A DNA stretch of 64,000 bases from Paracoccaceae bacterium. GTDB taxonomy: Bacteria; Pseudomonadota; Alphaproteobacteria; Rhodobacterales; Rhodobacteraceae. The stretch's first letter is position 1. Each line of letters starts with the position of its first letter. Shown here piece after piece: positions 1-10,195 of this stretch. The stretch is taken from the NCBI GenBank assembly GCA_019911965.1, contig JAIOJF010000042.1, positions 62,001 through 126,000 of the forward strand. Reading direction: 5' to 3'. Position numbers and translations under genes: made by a program. Below the pieces are notes generated by a model that ran no database searches, was not told the DNA's origin, and saw only the letters and a list, made by a program, of their open reading frames with translations.

Positions 1-170
1 CCCTGCGTGCCGCCAATGCCAAATTCACCCGCCGTTTCAAGGCGATCGAGGCGCATCTGGCCGCCGATGGCCGCCGCCCGGAAGACAGTGACCTTGCCGA
101 GATGGATGCACTGTGGGATCAGGTCAAGGCAGCGGAAAAAGCCGACCGGAACCGGCAATCTGGTACTTGA
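1..170 (+). CDS. mazG: Nucleoside triphosphate pyrophosphohydrolase MazG, C-terminal fragment
   Basis: Only the last 55 codons are inside the window; the reading frame is open from base 3 and ends with TGA at 168-170. The visible peptide begins LRAANAKFTRRFKAIEAHL and continues to an acidic stretch with DLAEMDALWDQVKAAE. This matches the end of MazG proteins, where a conserved N-x-K-F-x-R-R-F segment is followed by a helix with E-M-x-x-L-W. MazG hydrolyses NTPs and dNTPs to monophosphates and pyrophosphate and is a cytoplasmic house-cleaning enzyme. The catalytic residues lie upstream of the window, so the call rests on this tail alone. Confidence 0.8.
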   Translation, partial: LRAANAKFTRRFKAIEAHLAADGRRPEDSDLAEMDALWDQVKAAEKADRNRQSGT

Positions 171-186
171 GTGATTTAATCGGGTA

Positions 187-215
187 TTGACTTGAGAAAA
201 AGACTCAGGTTTAAC
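187..215 (+). promoter_or_regulatory. Putative promoter with an iron-rhodo-box (TGA-N9-TCA)
   Basis: TTGACT at 187-192 and TTTAAC at 210-215 are separated by 17 bases and could be -35 and -10 elements. Between them, TGA at 193-195 and TCA at 205-207 are separated by exactly nine bases. TGA-N9-TCA is the reported iron-rhodo-box recognised by RirA in Rhodobacterales and Rhizobiales. A repressor site inside the promoter spacer, just ahead of an iron-binding protein gene, fits iron-dependent repression. The motif is short and could occur by chance; the position is the stronger argument. Confidence 0.5.
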
Positions 216-253
216 CGCCCCAGCAACACCACTCAGCAAACGGACCAAAAACC

Positions 254-1264
254 ATGACCCGACACTTCCTGCCCCTGATCGCCGCTACCGCCTTCGCCGC
301 CGCCCTGCCGGCCGCTGCGGACGAGGTGAATGTCTATTCCTACCGCCAGCCGGAACTGGTGCAGCCCCTGTTCGACGCCTTCACCGCCAAGACCGGCATC
401 GACGTGAATGTCGCCTTCCTGAACAAGGGTCTGGTGGAAAAACTGGTGGCCGAGGGCAAACGCTCGCCTGCCGATCTGGTGCTGACGGTCGATATCGCGC
501 GGCTGGCGGCGGTCGTCGAAGCGGGCGTAACGCAGCCGGTCGACAGCGCCGTGCTGGCCGCGAATATTCCGGCCGAATTCCGCGATCCCGGCAATCAGTG
601 GTTCGGCCTGACCTCGCGGGCGCGCGTGGTCTTTGCCTCGAAAGACCGCGTTGCCGATGGCGAGGTGACCACCTACGAGGACCTCGCCGATCCGAAATGG
701 CAGGGCCGCATCTGTATCCGCTCGGGCCTGCATGCCTATAACCTGGCGCTGTTCGCCTCTGTCATCGCGCATCACGGCGAGGATGGCGCGAAGGCCTGGC
801 TGGAAGGGCTGAAGGCCAATCTGGCCCGCAAACCCCAGGGCAATGATCGCGGCCAGATCAAGGCGGTCTGGGCCGGAGAATGCGATATCGCCATCGTCAA
901 CACCTATTATTTCGGCGAGATGATGCAGGATGCCGAACAAACGGTCTGGGCCGATTCCGTGCGCCCGGTCTTTGCGGCGTTCGAGGGGGCCGGCACGCAT
1001 GTCAACCTGTCGGGCATGGCCATGACCGCCGCCGCGCCCAACCGTGACAACGCGCTGAAACTGATGGAGTTTCTGTCCTCGCCCGAGGCCCAGGAAATCT
1101 ATGCCGAGGTGAACTTTGAATATCCGGTGCTGCCGGGCACCAAGATCTCCGATACCGTCGCCGCCTGGGGCAGCTTCACGCCGGATTCGGTGAACCTGAT
1201 GGAACTTGCAGGCCTGCGCGCCGCCGCGCTGCGGCTGGTCGAAGAAGTGCATTTCGACGATTGA
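254..1264 (+). CDS. Fe(3+) ABC transporter periplasmic substrate-binding protein
   Basis: This is a 336-residue extracellular solute-binding protein of the FbpA/FutA/IdiA type. A signal peptide occupies about residues 1-22 (MTRHFLPLIAATAFAAALPA, cleavage near ADE). The mature protein starts with VNVYSYRQ, a typical beta strand of this fold, and carries the paired tyrosines Y218-Y219 in NTYYFGEMM that bind Fe(III) in the family. It would deliver ferric iron in the periplasm to an inner-membrane permease. No permease or ATPase gene follows, since the next gene is convergent, so its partners are elsewhere. The TGA-N9-TCA motif upstream suggests iron control. Confidence 0.88.
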   Translation: MTRHFLPLIAATAFAAALPAAADEVNVYSYRQPELVQPLFDAFTAKTGIDVNVAFLNKGLVEKLVAEGKRSPADLVLTVDIARLAAVVEAGVTQPVDSAVLAANIPAEFRDPGNQWFGLTSRARVVFASKDRVADGEVTTYEDLADPKWQGRICIRSGLHAYNLALFASVIAHHGEDGAKAWLEGLKANLARKPQGNDRGQIKAVWAGECDIAIVNTYYFGEMMQDAEQTVWADSVRPVFAAFEGAGTHVNLSGMAMTAAAPNRDNALKLMEFLSSPEAQEIYAEVNFEYPVLPGTKISDTVAAWGSFTPDSVNLMELAGLRAAALRLVEEVHFDD

Positions 1265-1318
1265 TGCCGAACGACAGGCCGCCCGGTATCAATCCGGGCG
1301 GCCATTTCCGATTCCGGT

Positions 1319-2482
1319 TCAGGCCAGTGGCTGCGCCGCCTCCACCAGACGCACGAAATAGCTGGCCCCGGTGGTCGAGATATCGTCGTTGAAATCGTAT
1401 TCCGGGTGGTGCAGCGTCGCCCCCGGCCCGGCGCCGAGGAAGATATAGGCCCCCGGACGGCGTTCCAGCATATAGGAAAAATCCTCGGAGCCCATCAGCG
1501 GCGGGGCATCGTCATCCACCGCCGCCGCACCGGCCACCTGACGCGCCACATCGGCGGCGAACCGGGTCTTGTCGGGATCGTTCACCGTCGCCGGAAAACC
1601 CGCCTTGTAATTCAGACTTGCCGTGGCATTGAAGGCGGCGGCGGTATTGGCGCAAATCTCGGCCATGCGCTTTTCCACGATCGCATGGCTTTCGGTTTTC
1701 ATGGTGCGGACGGTGCCGGTCAGGCGGCCATCATCGGGCACCACGTTGAAGGCGGTTCCGGCATTCATCGTGGTGACCGAAATCACAACATTGTCCAGCG
1801 CATTGATATTGCGCGACGGAATGGTCTGGATCGCCTGGTAGATCTGCACCAGCGCCGGCAGCGGATCAATGGTTTCATGCGGCAAGGCGGCATGACCGCC
1901 CCTGCCCTTCACCTCGATCTCGAACAGGGCCGGGGCGGCCAGAAACGGGCCCGGGCGGATCATGAAATGCCCCTCGGGCATGTTCGGGCCGTTATGGATG
2001 GCATAGACCTCGCCGATATCGAACCGCTCCATCATGCCTTCGTCGCACATTGCAAGGCCGCCGCGCCCGCCTTCCTCCGCCGGCTGGAAGATCAGCGCCA
2101 CGCGGCCCCTGAAATTGCGCGTCTCGGCCAGGTATTTCGCCGCCCCCAGCAGCATCGTGGTATGGCCGTCATGGCCGCAGGCATGCATCTTGCCGGTGAT
2201 GGTGGATTTGTGTTCGGCATTGCCCGCCTCAAGGATCGGCAGCGCGTCCATATCGGCGCGCAAACCGATGGTCGGCCCGTCGCCCTGGCCGTTGATGATC
2301 GCCACGATGCCGGTCTGGGCGATGCCGGTATGGATTTCCTCGACACCGAATTCGCGCAGCCGCTCGGCGACAAAGGCCGCCGTCTGGTGGCAATCATATT
2401 GCAGTTCGGGATACGCGTGCAGATGCCGCCGCCAGCCCTTCATCTCGTCATGAAATTCGCCGATACGGTTGATGATGGGCAT
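1319..2482 (-). CDS. M20-family amidohydrolase (hippurate/N-acyl amino acid hydrolase-like)
   Basis: The 387-residue protein has the M20D metallopeptidase layout: a metal-binding HACGHDGH block, an upstream GLRADMDALP segment, and the PAEEGG motif with the catalytic and bridging acidic residues. A dimerisation lid follows (GRGGHAALPHETIDP). Such enzymes remove acyl groups from amino acids or cleave small amide conjugates in the cytoplasm; the substrate cannot be read from sequence. The start MPIINRIGEF is chosen because a GGAGG ribosome site lies six bases upstream (2488-2492 on the complement). A longer in-frame extension to 2560 has no such signal. The gene stands alone, convergent with the iron-binding protein. 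Confidence 0.88.
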   Translation of the reverse strand: MPIINRIGEFHDEMKGWRRHLHAYPELQYDCHQTAAFVAERLREFGVEEIHTGIAQTGIVAIINGQGDGPTIGLRADMDALPILEAGNAEHKSTITGKMHACGHDGHTTMLLGAAKYLAETRNFRGRVALIFQPAEEGGRGGLAMCDEGMMERFDIGEVYAIHNGPNMPEGHFMIRPGPFLAAPALFEIEVKGRGGHAALPHETIDPLPALVQIYQAIQTIPSRNINALDNVVISVTTMNAGTAFNVVPDDGRLTGTVRTMKTESHAIVEKRMAEICANTAAAFNATASLNYKAGFPATVNDPDKTRFAADVARQVAGAAAVDDDAPPLMGSEDFSYMLERRPGAYIFLGAGPGATLHHPEYDFNDDISTTGASYFVRLVEAAQPLA

Positions 2483-2592
2483 GGGTGCCTCCTTGTGTTC
2501 GCTTCCGCCAGACTTGCCGAGAATGCCCTGCGCGTAAAGAGCCATCTCGGCACTGGACAAGCCCCGGGCGGCACGGCAGGTTCACCGGACCG

Positions 2593-2641
2593 GTCGATTG
2601 GCCGACCAGTCGACTAGTCGATTGGTTGGTTAGTCGGCTGG
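2593..2641. repeat. Short GTCGATTGG-type repeat cluster in an intergenic region
   Basis: GTCGATTGG occurs at 2593-2601 and 2617-2625, with a variant GTCGGCTGG at 2633-2641. The palindromes AGTCGACT (2609-2616) and GACTAGTC (2612-2619) overlap between them. The cluster sits between two divergent genes, the M20 hydrolase and the nucleoside hydrolase, so it could hold operators. No regulator gene is adjacent and the function is unknown. Confidence 0.35.
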
Positions 2642-2686
2642 TTGTTTGACCAGCCTGCCCGCCATTGCCTGCCCCGAAGGATTGCC

Positions 2687-3622
2687 ATGCCCCGCAACAT
2701 CATCATCGACACCGATCCCGGCCAGGACGACGCGGTTGCCATCCTGCTGGCGCTGGCCTCGCCGGAACTTCGGGTGCTGGGGCTGACGGCAGTGGCCGGC
2801 AATGTGCCGCTGCCGCTGACACAACTGAACGCGCTGAAAGTCTGCGAACTGGCGGGCCGCCCCGATATCCCGGTCTTTGCCGGTTGCGCAGAACCGCTGG
2901 CACGCAGGCTGGTGACGGCGGAGCATGTCCACGGCAAGACCGGGCTGGACGGCCCGGACCTGCCCGCGCCGAAAATGCGCCTGCAGGATCGCCACGCCGT
3001 CGATTTCATCATCGAGACCCTGCGCCGGGAACCCTCCGGCACGGTCACCATCTGCCCGCTCGGCCCGCTGACCAACATCGCCACCGCGCTGCAAAAAGCC
3101 CCCGATATCGCGCCGCGCATTCACGAGATCGTGCTGATGGGGGGGGCCTATTTCGAGGTTGGAAATATCACCCCGGCGGCCGAGTTCAACATTTACGTCG
3201 ATCCTGAAGCTGCTGATATCGTGTTCAAATCCGGCATTCCGCTGGTGGTGATGCCGCTTGATGTCACGCATAAGGCGCTGGTCACGCGCCCCCGGGTCGA
3301 AGCGTTCCGCGCCCTTGGCACGCGTACCGGCATCGCGGTTGCCGAGATGACCGATTTCTTCGAGCGTTTCGATATCGGGAAATACGGCTCGGAAGGGGCG
3401 CCTTTGCATGATCCTTGCGTCATCGCCTATCTGCTGCAACCGCATCTGTTCACCGGCCGGCACATCAATGTCGAGATTGAAACCTCGTCGGAACTGACCC
3501 TTGGCATGAGTGTGGCCGACTGGTGGCGCGTCACCGACCGCGCCGCCAATGCCCTGTTCATCGGCGATCTGCATGCCGAGGGTTTCTTTGGGCTGCTGAC
3601 CGAGCGGCTGGCGCGGCTGTAG
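2687..3622 (+). CDS. Nucleoside hydrolase (IunH family)
   Basis: The 311-residue product begins MPRNIIIDTDPGQDDAVA, whose DTDPGxDD block is the calcium-binding signature of inosine/uridine-preferring nucleoside hydrolases. Further family segments are GPLTNIA, an MGGAY stretch, and AEFNIYVDPEAA. These enzymes hydrolyse ribonucleosides to base and ribose in the cytoplasm during salvage. The start at 2687 is preferred because GAAGG lies six bases upstream and the conserved block follows at once; an in-frame start at 2642 would add 15 unrelated residues. Base preference (pyrimidine or purine) cannot be assigned. Confidence 0.9.
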   Translation: MPRNIIIDTDPGQDDAVAILLALASPELRVLGLTAVAGNVPLPLTQLNALKVCELAGRPDIPVFAGCAEPLARRLVTAEHVHGKTGLDGPDLPAPKMRLQDRHAVDFIIETLRREPSGTVTICPLGPLTNIATALQKAPDIAPRIHEIVLMGGAYFEVGNITPAAEFNIYVDPEAADIVFKSGIPLVVMPLDVTHKALVTRPRVEAFRALGTRTGIAVAEMTDFFERFDIGKYGSEGAPLHDPCVIAYLLQPHLFTGRHINVEIETSSELTLGMSVADWWRVTDRAANALFIGDLHAEGFFGLLTERLARL

Positions 3623-3626
3623 CCGT

Positions 3627-4274
3627 TCAACCCTCGTCGTCGTCCTTGCGATAGAAATGGCGGTTCTCACGGATGAACTGGCGGATCAGGTAGACCAGCC
3701 CGGCAAACCGCCAGCGTTTCAGGAACAGGAACCCGGCGGTCGCGCCGATGCCCGCCCCGATCATGTCGACGATCAGATCGCCCATCGTGTCCAGCAGTCC
3801 GGATTTCTGCATGTTGAAACCGAACGTCTGGTCCATCGCAAACTCGAAAATCTCCCACGCACTACCGATGGCCACCGCGAAGCAATAGGCGAAAAACGCC
3901 AGAGCCAGTGGCGGTGCCGCATAACGATCACCCTCGAACAGCATGAAAACAAACAGAAATCCAATCAGCCCGAAGCCGATGGAGGACATCCCGTGCAACG
4001 CGATATCCCACCACCAGTAGCGTTCGTAGAAATCGAAGGCCTCGCCCAGGAACACCGCCGCGAACACGATGATCGTGATCACGGCAATGAAGCTCTGCGG
4101 CAGGCGGATGCTGAAACGTTCGGCGAACAGCACCGGCAGCAGCGACAGGCCGATCGCCGCAACCGCCACGAAGGCCAGCGACCAGCGCCCGCTCAGCAGG
4201 GCGGATATCGCCGCCACCAGCAGCGCGATCCAGATGATCCGCGTGATCCAGTTCTGCGGTAACAGGTTCCTCAT
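3627..4274 (-). CDS. Integral membrane protein, DUF2238/YjdF-like
   Basis: This 215-residue protein has five to six predicted membrane segments. After the first three helices comes WWWDIALHGMSSIGFGLIGF and then a helix with SAWEIFEFAMDQ, followed by DTMGDLIVDMIGAGIGA. Acidic and histidine residues buried in helices (D-x-x-x-H, E-x-x-E, DT-x-x-D-L) resemble the YjdF/DUF2238 group, whose function is unknown. The start MRNLLPQNW is favoured because a purine-rich GGAAAG precedes it; an upstream extension to 4343 would run into the divergent gene's 5' region. It ends four bases from the convergent nucleoside hydrolase. Confidence 0.6.
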   Translation of the reverse strand: MRNLLPQNWITRIIWIALLVAAISALLSGRWSLAFVAVAAIGLSLLPVLFAERFSIRLPQSFIAVITIIVFAAVFLGEAFDFYERYWWWDIALHGMSSIGFGLIGFLFVFMLFEGDRYAAPPLALAFFAYCFAVAIGSAWEIFEFAMDQTFGFNMQKSGLLDTMGDLIVDMIGAGIGATAGFLFLKRWRFAGLVYLIRQFIRENRHFYRKDDDEG

Positions 4275-4322
4275 CGCTTTCCAGCCCTTCACAACCACGC
4301 TGTTCCTGCCCATATATGTAGG

Positions 4323-5054
4323 ATGCAGGCAGCAGAAAACCAATCTCGCATCCGGCTGGCCAGTTACAACATCCGCAAATGCGTGGGGCTGGACCGTCGC
4401 CGTGCGCCCGGTCGTATCCTGGATGTGATCACAAGCCTCGACGCCGACATCATCGCTCTGCAGGAGGCCGACCGCCGCCTTGGTTCACGCCCCGCCGCGC
4501 TGCCGCGCCGGCTGATCGAGCGCGCCAGCGAATTCGAGCCCTTGGATATCGGCGAAGGCCCTGACAGCCTGGGCTGGCACGGCAATGCGGTGCTGGTACG
4601 CAAGGGTACGCTGCTACTGGCGACCAAGCGCCTGATCCTGCCGGGGCTGGAACCGCGCGGCGCGGTGATTGCCGATCTCGCCATCGGCGCGGCAAGGGTG
4701 CGGCTGGTGGCCACCCATCTTGGCCTGATGCGCCGCCACCGCATCCTGCAATTGCAGGCGATCCGGGCGGCGATTGATACCCTGCCTGACCTGCCGACCG
4801 TGATCCTGGGCGATTTCAACGAGTGGAACGGCGACAAGGGGTTGGACCCGCTGCAGGACGCCTACACAATCCACGCGCCGGGGCGCTCATATCACGCCGC
4901 CCGCCCGGTTGCAGCGCTTGACCGGATCGCGCTTGGCCGCGGCATCGATCTGCGCGATGCCGGCGTGCACGAGGCCGGGGCGGCGTTGCGCGCCTCGGAC
5001 CACCTGCCGGTCTGGGCCGATATCAGCCTGCCCGCGCCTTCGGCTTGCGGTTGA
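4323..5054 (+). CDS. Endonuclease/exonuclease/phosphatase family protein
   Basis: The 243-residue protein has the EEP fold order: RLASYNIRKCVGLD (metal-binding Asn), ALQEAD (catalytic Glu), ATHLGL, VILGDFNEW (catalytic Asp/Asn) and a C-terminal ASDHLPVWADI (catalytic Asp-His). There is no signal peptide, so it should be cytoplasmic. EEP enzymes cleave phosphodiesters in nucleic acids or lipids and the substrate is not evident here. It is divergent from the DUF2238-like gene 48 bases away, and its last 32 bases overlap the 3' end of the convergent DMT transporter gene. Confidence 0.85.
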   Translation: MQAAENQSRIRLASYNIRKCVGLDRRRAPGRILDVITSLDADIIALQEADRRLGSRPAALPRRLIERASEFEPLDIGEGPDSLGWHGNAVLVRKGTLLLATKRLILPGLEPRGAVIADLAIGAARVRLVATHLGLMRRHRILQLQAIRAAIDTLPDLPTVILGDFNEWNGDKGLDPLQDAYTIHAPGRSYHAARPVAALDRIALGRGIDLRDAGVHEAGAALRASDHLPVWADISLPAPSACG

Positions 5055-5928
5055 TCAGCACGATCCCCGCCGAGACCAGCACCAGCGCGCCGATAATGGT
5101 GAGGCTGATCACCTCGTCCAGCAGCAGCCAGCCGAAAATCACCCCGAAGACCGGCGAAAGGAAGGCGTAGGACGCCATTTCCGAAGACGGATAGATCGAC
5201 AATATCCAGAACCAGACCAGAAAGCCGATGGCGACCACCCCCACCACCATCACCGCGAAAACCGCCAGGTGCCACATCTGCAAATCGCGGATGACCGGCC
5301 CGATCTGCCCCTGCAACAGGAACGCCAGGGGCATCAGGATCAGCGCCGATACCGACAATTGATACAGAAGCTGCATTTCCGGGGTCGAGCGGTTCATCTT
5401 CGTCACCCGCGCGATCAGCCCGATCCCGGCCCAGCACATCGCCGCGATGGTGCACATCACATCGCCCAGCAGGCTGCCGCCGCCGGTGCCGCGATCGGAA
5501 AAGGCCCAGACCACACCGGCCATCGCCAGCGCCAGCCCTATTGCCTTGCGGGTGGTGATCCGCTCGCCCTTGATCCAGAAATGCGCGCCCAGCGTCATCC
5601 AGATCGGCATGGAATAAAAGAAGATCGAAACCCGCGTCACCGTGGTGTAATCCAGCGCCAGGAACAGCGAGATGAACTCAAGCGCGAACAGGATGCCGGT
5701 GACGATCCCCGCAACCAGCGAGCCGTCGCGGATCGTCAGCCGCTTTTTGCGCCAGAGCGCATAGGCCAGCACCAGAACAAACGCCAGAACCGAGCGCATG
5801 CCGGCGGAAAACACCGGCTGCATGCCGTCATTCACCACCTTGATCATCACCTGGTTGAGACCCAGCATCAGCGACAACAGCAACAATGCCGTGCCGCCCA
5901 GCAAATCGATGTGATCCTTGCGTTCCAT
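5023..5928 (-). CDS. DMT-superfamily (EamA) transporter
   Basis: The 301-residue protein has ten hydrophobic segments arranged as two EamA repeats. The first begins LLGGTALLLLSLMLGLNQV, and the second ends with a basic tail INRKPKARAG. EamA permeases move metabolites or drugs across the inner membrane; the substrate is unknown. The start MERKDHIDLL at 5928 follows an AGGGGG ribosome site six bases upstream. An in-frame extension to 6081 would overlap the divergent antiporter start. Confidence 0.85.
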   Translation of the reverse strand: MERKDHIDLLGGTALLLLSLMLGLNQVMIKVVNDGMQPVFSAGMRSVLAFVLVLAYALWRKKRLTIRDGSLVAGIVTGILFALEFISLFLALDYTTVTRVSIFFYSMPIWMTLGAHFWIKGERITTRKAIGLALAMAGVVWAFSDRGTGGGSLLGDVMCTIAAMCWAGIGLIARVTKMNRSTPEMQLLYQLSVSALILMPLAFLLQGQIGPVIRDLQMWHLAVFAVMVVGVVAIGFLVWFWILSIYPSSEMASYAFLSPVFGVIFGWLLLDEVISLTIIGALVLVSAGIVLINRKPKARAG

Positions 5929-6079
5929 GCCATTCCCCCTATGCGCCGCGCCAAGCCATACCCGTTCGGCGGAAGTGTCAAGCCACCGGGTTGAACTTTG
6001 TTCTTCAAATAAACCCGCCGCAGGCCTAGAACGGCCCGCACCATCCCGCGACGATACCCAGCAAAAGGTCTGCCGATAC

Positions 6080-7327
6080 ATGAGCGTCTTTCAGGTTTCC
6101 GCCCTTCTGATCGTGCTGGCCGGCCTGTTCGGCGCGGTCAATTATTTCGTCCTGCGCCTGCCGCAATCCATCGGCATCCTGGTGGTGGCGCTGATGGCGG
6201 CGCTTGGCGTGATGGCGCTGGACTGGCTGCTGGTCAGCATCGCCGTTACCGAGGCACTGGCCGAGGCGATCCGCGATCTGCATTTTTCCGAGAACCTGTT
6301 GCACGGCATGCTGGGCTTGTTGCTGTTCGCCGGTGCCTTGCATGTCAGGATCGGCGATCTGAAGGCGCAGGCGCTGCCGGTGCTGCTGATGGCAACCATC
6401 GGCGTGGCGCTGTCGACCATTATCGCCGGTGTCGGCTTTTCCTGGATCACCGGCATGCCGCTGCTGATGGCGATGGTGTTCGGCGCGCTGATCTCGCCGA
6501 CCGACCCGGTGGCGGTGCTGGGCGTGCTGAAAAACGCCGGCCTGCAGAAATCGCTGGAAACCAAGATCGCCGGGGAAAGCCTGTTCAACGATGGCGTCGG
6601 CTATGTCGTGTTCCTGTTCCTGGTCGGGCTTGCCTTCCCCGGCGGCGAACACGATGCCAGCGGCTGGCAGGCGGCGCTGACCCTGTTCGTGCAGGAGGCC
6701 GGCGGCGGAATCCTTCTGGGTGGTATCCTTGGCTGGCTGACCTTCCAGTTGATGCGCCGGATCGACGATTATCCCCTTGAGGTGCTGTTATCGCTTGGCC
6801 TCGCCTTCGGCGGCTACGAACTGGCCGTTGCGCTGCACATGTCGGGGCCGATCACGGCGGTGGTGGCGGGCCTGTTCATCGGCGATGTCGGGGTCAGATA
6901 CGGCATGTCCGAACAGACCCGCGCCTATGTCGAGGCGTTCTGGAAACTGATCGACGAAATCCTGAATGCGGTTTTGTTCCTGTTCATCGGCATCGAGGTT
7001 CTGGCCGTCGCCTTTTCCGCCAATGCCCTGATCGCGGGCCTTCTGGCCATCGCGCTGTCGCTGGTCGCGCGGTTTGTGGCGGTTGCGGTGCCGGTGGCGA
7101 TGCTGCACCCGTTTCGCGGCTTTTCGCGCGGTATCATTCCAATCATGACCTGGGGCGGGCTGAAGGGCGGCATCTCGGTCGCGCTCGCGCTCAGCCTGCC
7201 GGAAAGCGAATGGAAGCCCCTGATCCTGACCGCCACCTACGTCGTGGTGGTGTTCTCGATCATCGTGCAGGGCCTGACCATCGCCCCGCTGGCACGGCGG
7301 GTCGGGCGCGAGCCGGACCTGATGTGA
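6080..7327 (+). CDS. CPA1-family Na+/H+ antiporter
   Basis: A 415-residue polytopic protein with about 12 membrane helices. Diagnostic CPA1 segments are SPTDPVAVLGVLKNAG and AGESLFNDGVGYVVF, whose acidic residues take part in cation and proton exchange, and a late TWGGLKGGISVALALSLP. Such proteins export Na+ (or K+) against H+ at the inner membrane for pH and salt homeostasis, which fits an organism with a sodium-pumping NQR. The start MSVFQVSALL is preceded by AAAGG; longer in-frame versions would overlap the divergent DMT gene. It is probably monocistronic. Confidence 0.88.
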   Translation: MSVFQVSALLIVLAGLFGAVNYFVLRLPQSIGILVVALMAALGVMALDWLLVSIAVTEALAEAIRDLHFSENLLHGMLGLLLFAGALHVRIGDLKAQALPVLLMATIGVALSTIIAGVGFSWITGMPLLMAMVFGALISPTDPVAVLGVLKNAGLQKSLETKIAGESLFNDGVGYVVFLFLVGLAFPGGEHDASGWQAALTLFVQEAGGGILLGGILGWLTFQLMRRIDDYPLEVLLSLGLAFGGYELAVALHMSGPITAVVAGLFIGDVGVRYGMSEQTRAYVEAFWKLIDEILNAVLFLFIGIEVLAVAFSANALIAGLLAIALSLVARFVAVAVPVAMLHPFRGFSRGIIPIMTWGGLKGGISVALALSLPESEWKPLILTATYVVVVFSIIVQGLTIAPLARRVGREPDLM

Positions 7328-7403
7328 TCACGCGCGGGCGTTTTCCGTTTGTGAATGCCCGTTGCGATAGGCTAGAATCCCCGTCAGCCGAGGACCATCC
7401 GAC

Positions 7404-7820
7404 ATGAGCAACGAAACCATCATCGACCGCTGCGAAGCCCGCGGCTTGCGCATGACCGGCCAGCGCCGCGTCATCGCGCAGGTGATGGAAGATGCCCGCG
7501 ACCACCCCGATGTCGAGGAAATTTATGCCCGCGCCAGCGCTATCGACGCCGCGATCTCGCTGGCCACGGTCTATCGTACGGTAAAACTGTTCGAGGAGGT
7601 CAATATCCTCGACCGGCTGGAATTCGGCGATGGCCGCGCGCGCTATGAAGACGCCGACCGCGACCACCACGACCACCTGTTCGATCTGAAGACCGGCGAG
7701 GTGATCGAGTTCTGCGATCCCGAAATCGAGGTTCTGCAGGAAAAGATCGCCCGCCGCCTTGGCTATGAACTGCGCGGCCACAAGATGGAATTGTTCGGCG
7801 TTCGGCTGAAAGACGGCTGA
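7404..7820 (+). CDS. fur: Fur-family metalloregulator, probably Mur (manganese) type
   Basis: The 138-residue protein has the Fur layout: a winged-helix DNA-binding half with GLRMTGQRRVIAQVM and SLATVYRTVKLFEE, then a dimerisation half with DRDHHDHLFDLKTGEVIEF supplying metal-site histidines. In alphaproteobacteria the canonical Fur orthologue usually acts as a manganese-responsive regulator (Mur), while iron control belongs to RirA and Irr. Irr proteins have a different N-terminus, so Irr is unlikely. It lies downstream of the antiporter in its own small transcription unit. The upstream iron-protein gene has a RirA-type box rather than an obvious Fur box. Confidence 0.88.
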   Translation: MSNETIIDRCEARGLRMTGQRRVIAQVMEDARDHPDVEEIYARASAIDAAISLATVYRTVKLFEEVNILDRLEFGDGRARYEDADRDHHDHLFDLKTGEVIEFCDPEIEVLQEKIARRLGYELRGHKMELFGVRLKDG

Positions 7821-7916
7821 CCGGGCAGCGCTTTTGCCCTTGCCGATCCCGCCGCCACTGGCTATCGGCGACAGGCGGGCCATCGCCCGCCCCCCGAAAC
7901 GGAAAGCCCCGGACCC

Positions 7917-10131
<2,215 letters not shown>

Positions 10132-10150
10132 ATTTCAGGCCACTTCGGGC

Positions 10151-10182
10151 TTCTTTTTGGCAAAAATACTCCCGCCGGAGGC
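10151..10182 (-). terminator. CTCCGGCGGGAG terminator-like repeat, copy 1
   Basis: Read on the minus strand this is CTCC-GGCG-GGAG followed by TATTTTTGCC, a compact hairpin with a T-rich tail, lying just beyond the stop codon of anmK. On the plus strand it lies 20 bases beyond eno and may serve both. The same block, with the upstream CTTCTTTTTGG flank, recurs at 12609, and a weaker version at 43811. Confidence 0.55.
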
Positions 10183-10195
10183 GTCCCGCCACCTG

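Noticed and set aside
233-1252. Minus-strand 339-codon open frame opposite the iron-binding protein
   Set aside because: No domain is recognisable and the plus-strand gene has a signal peptide, ligand tyrosines and a plausible promoter.
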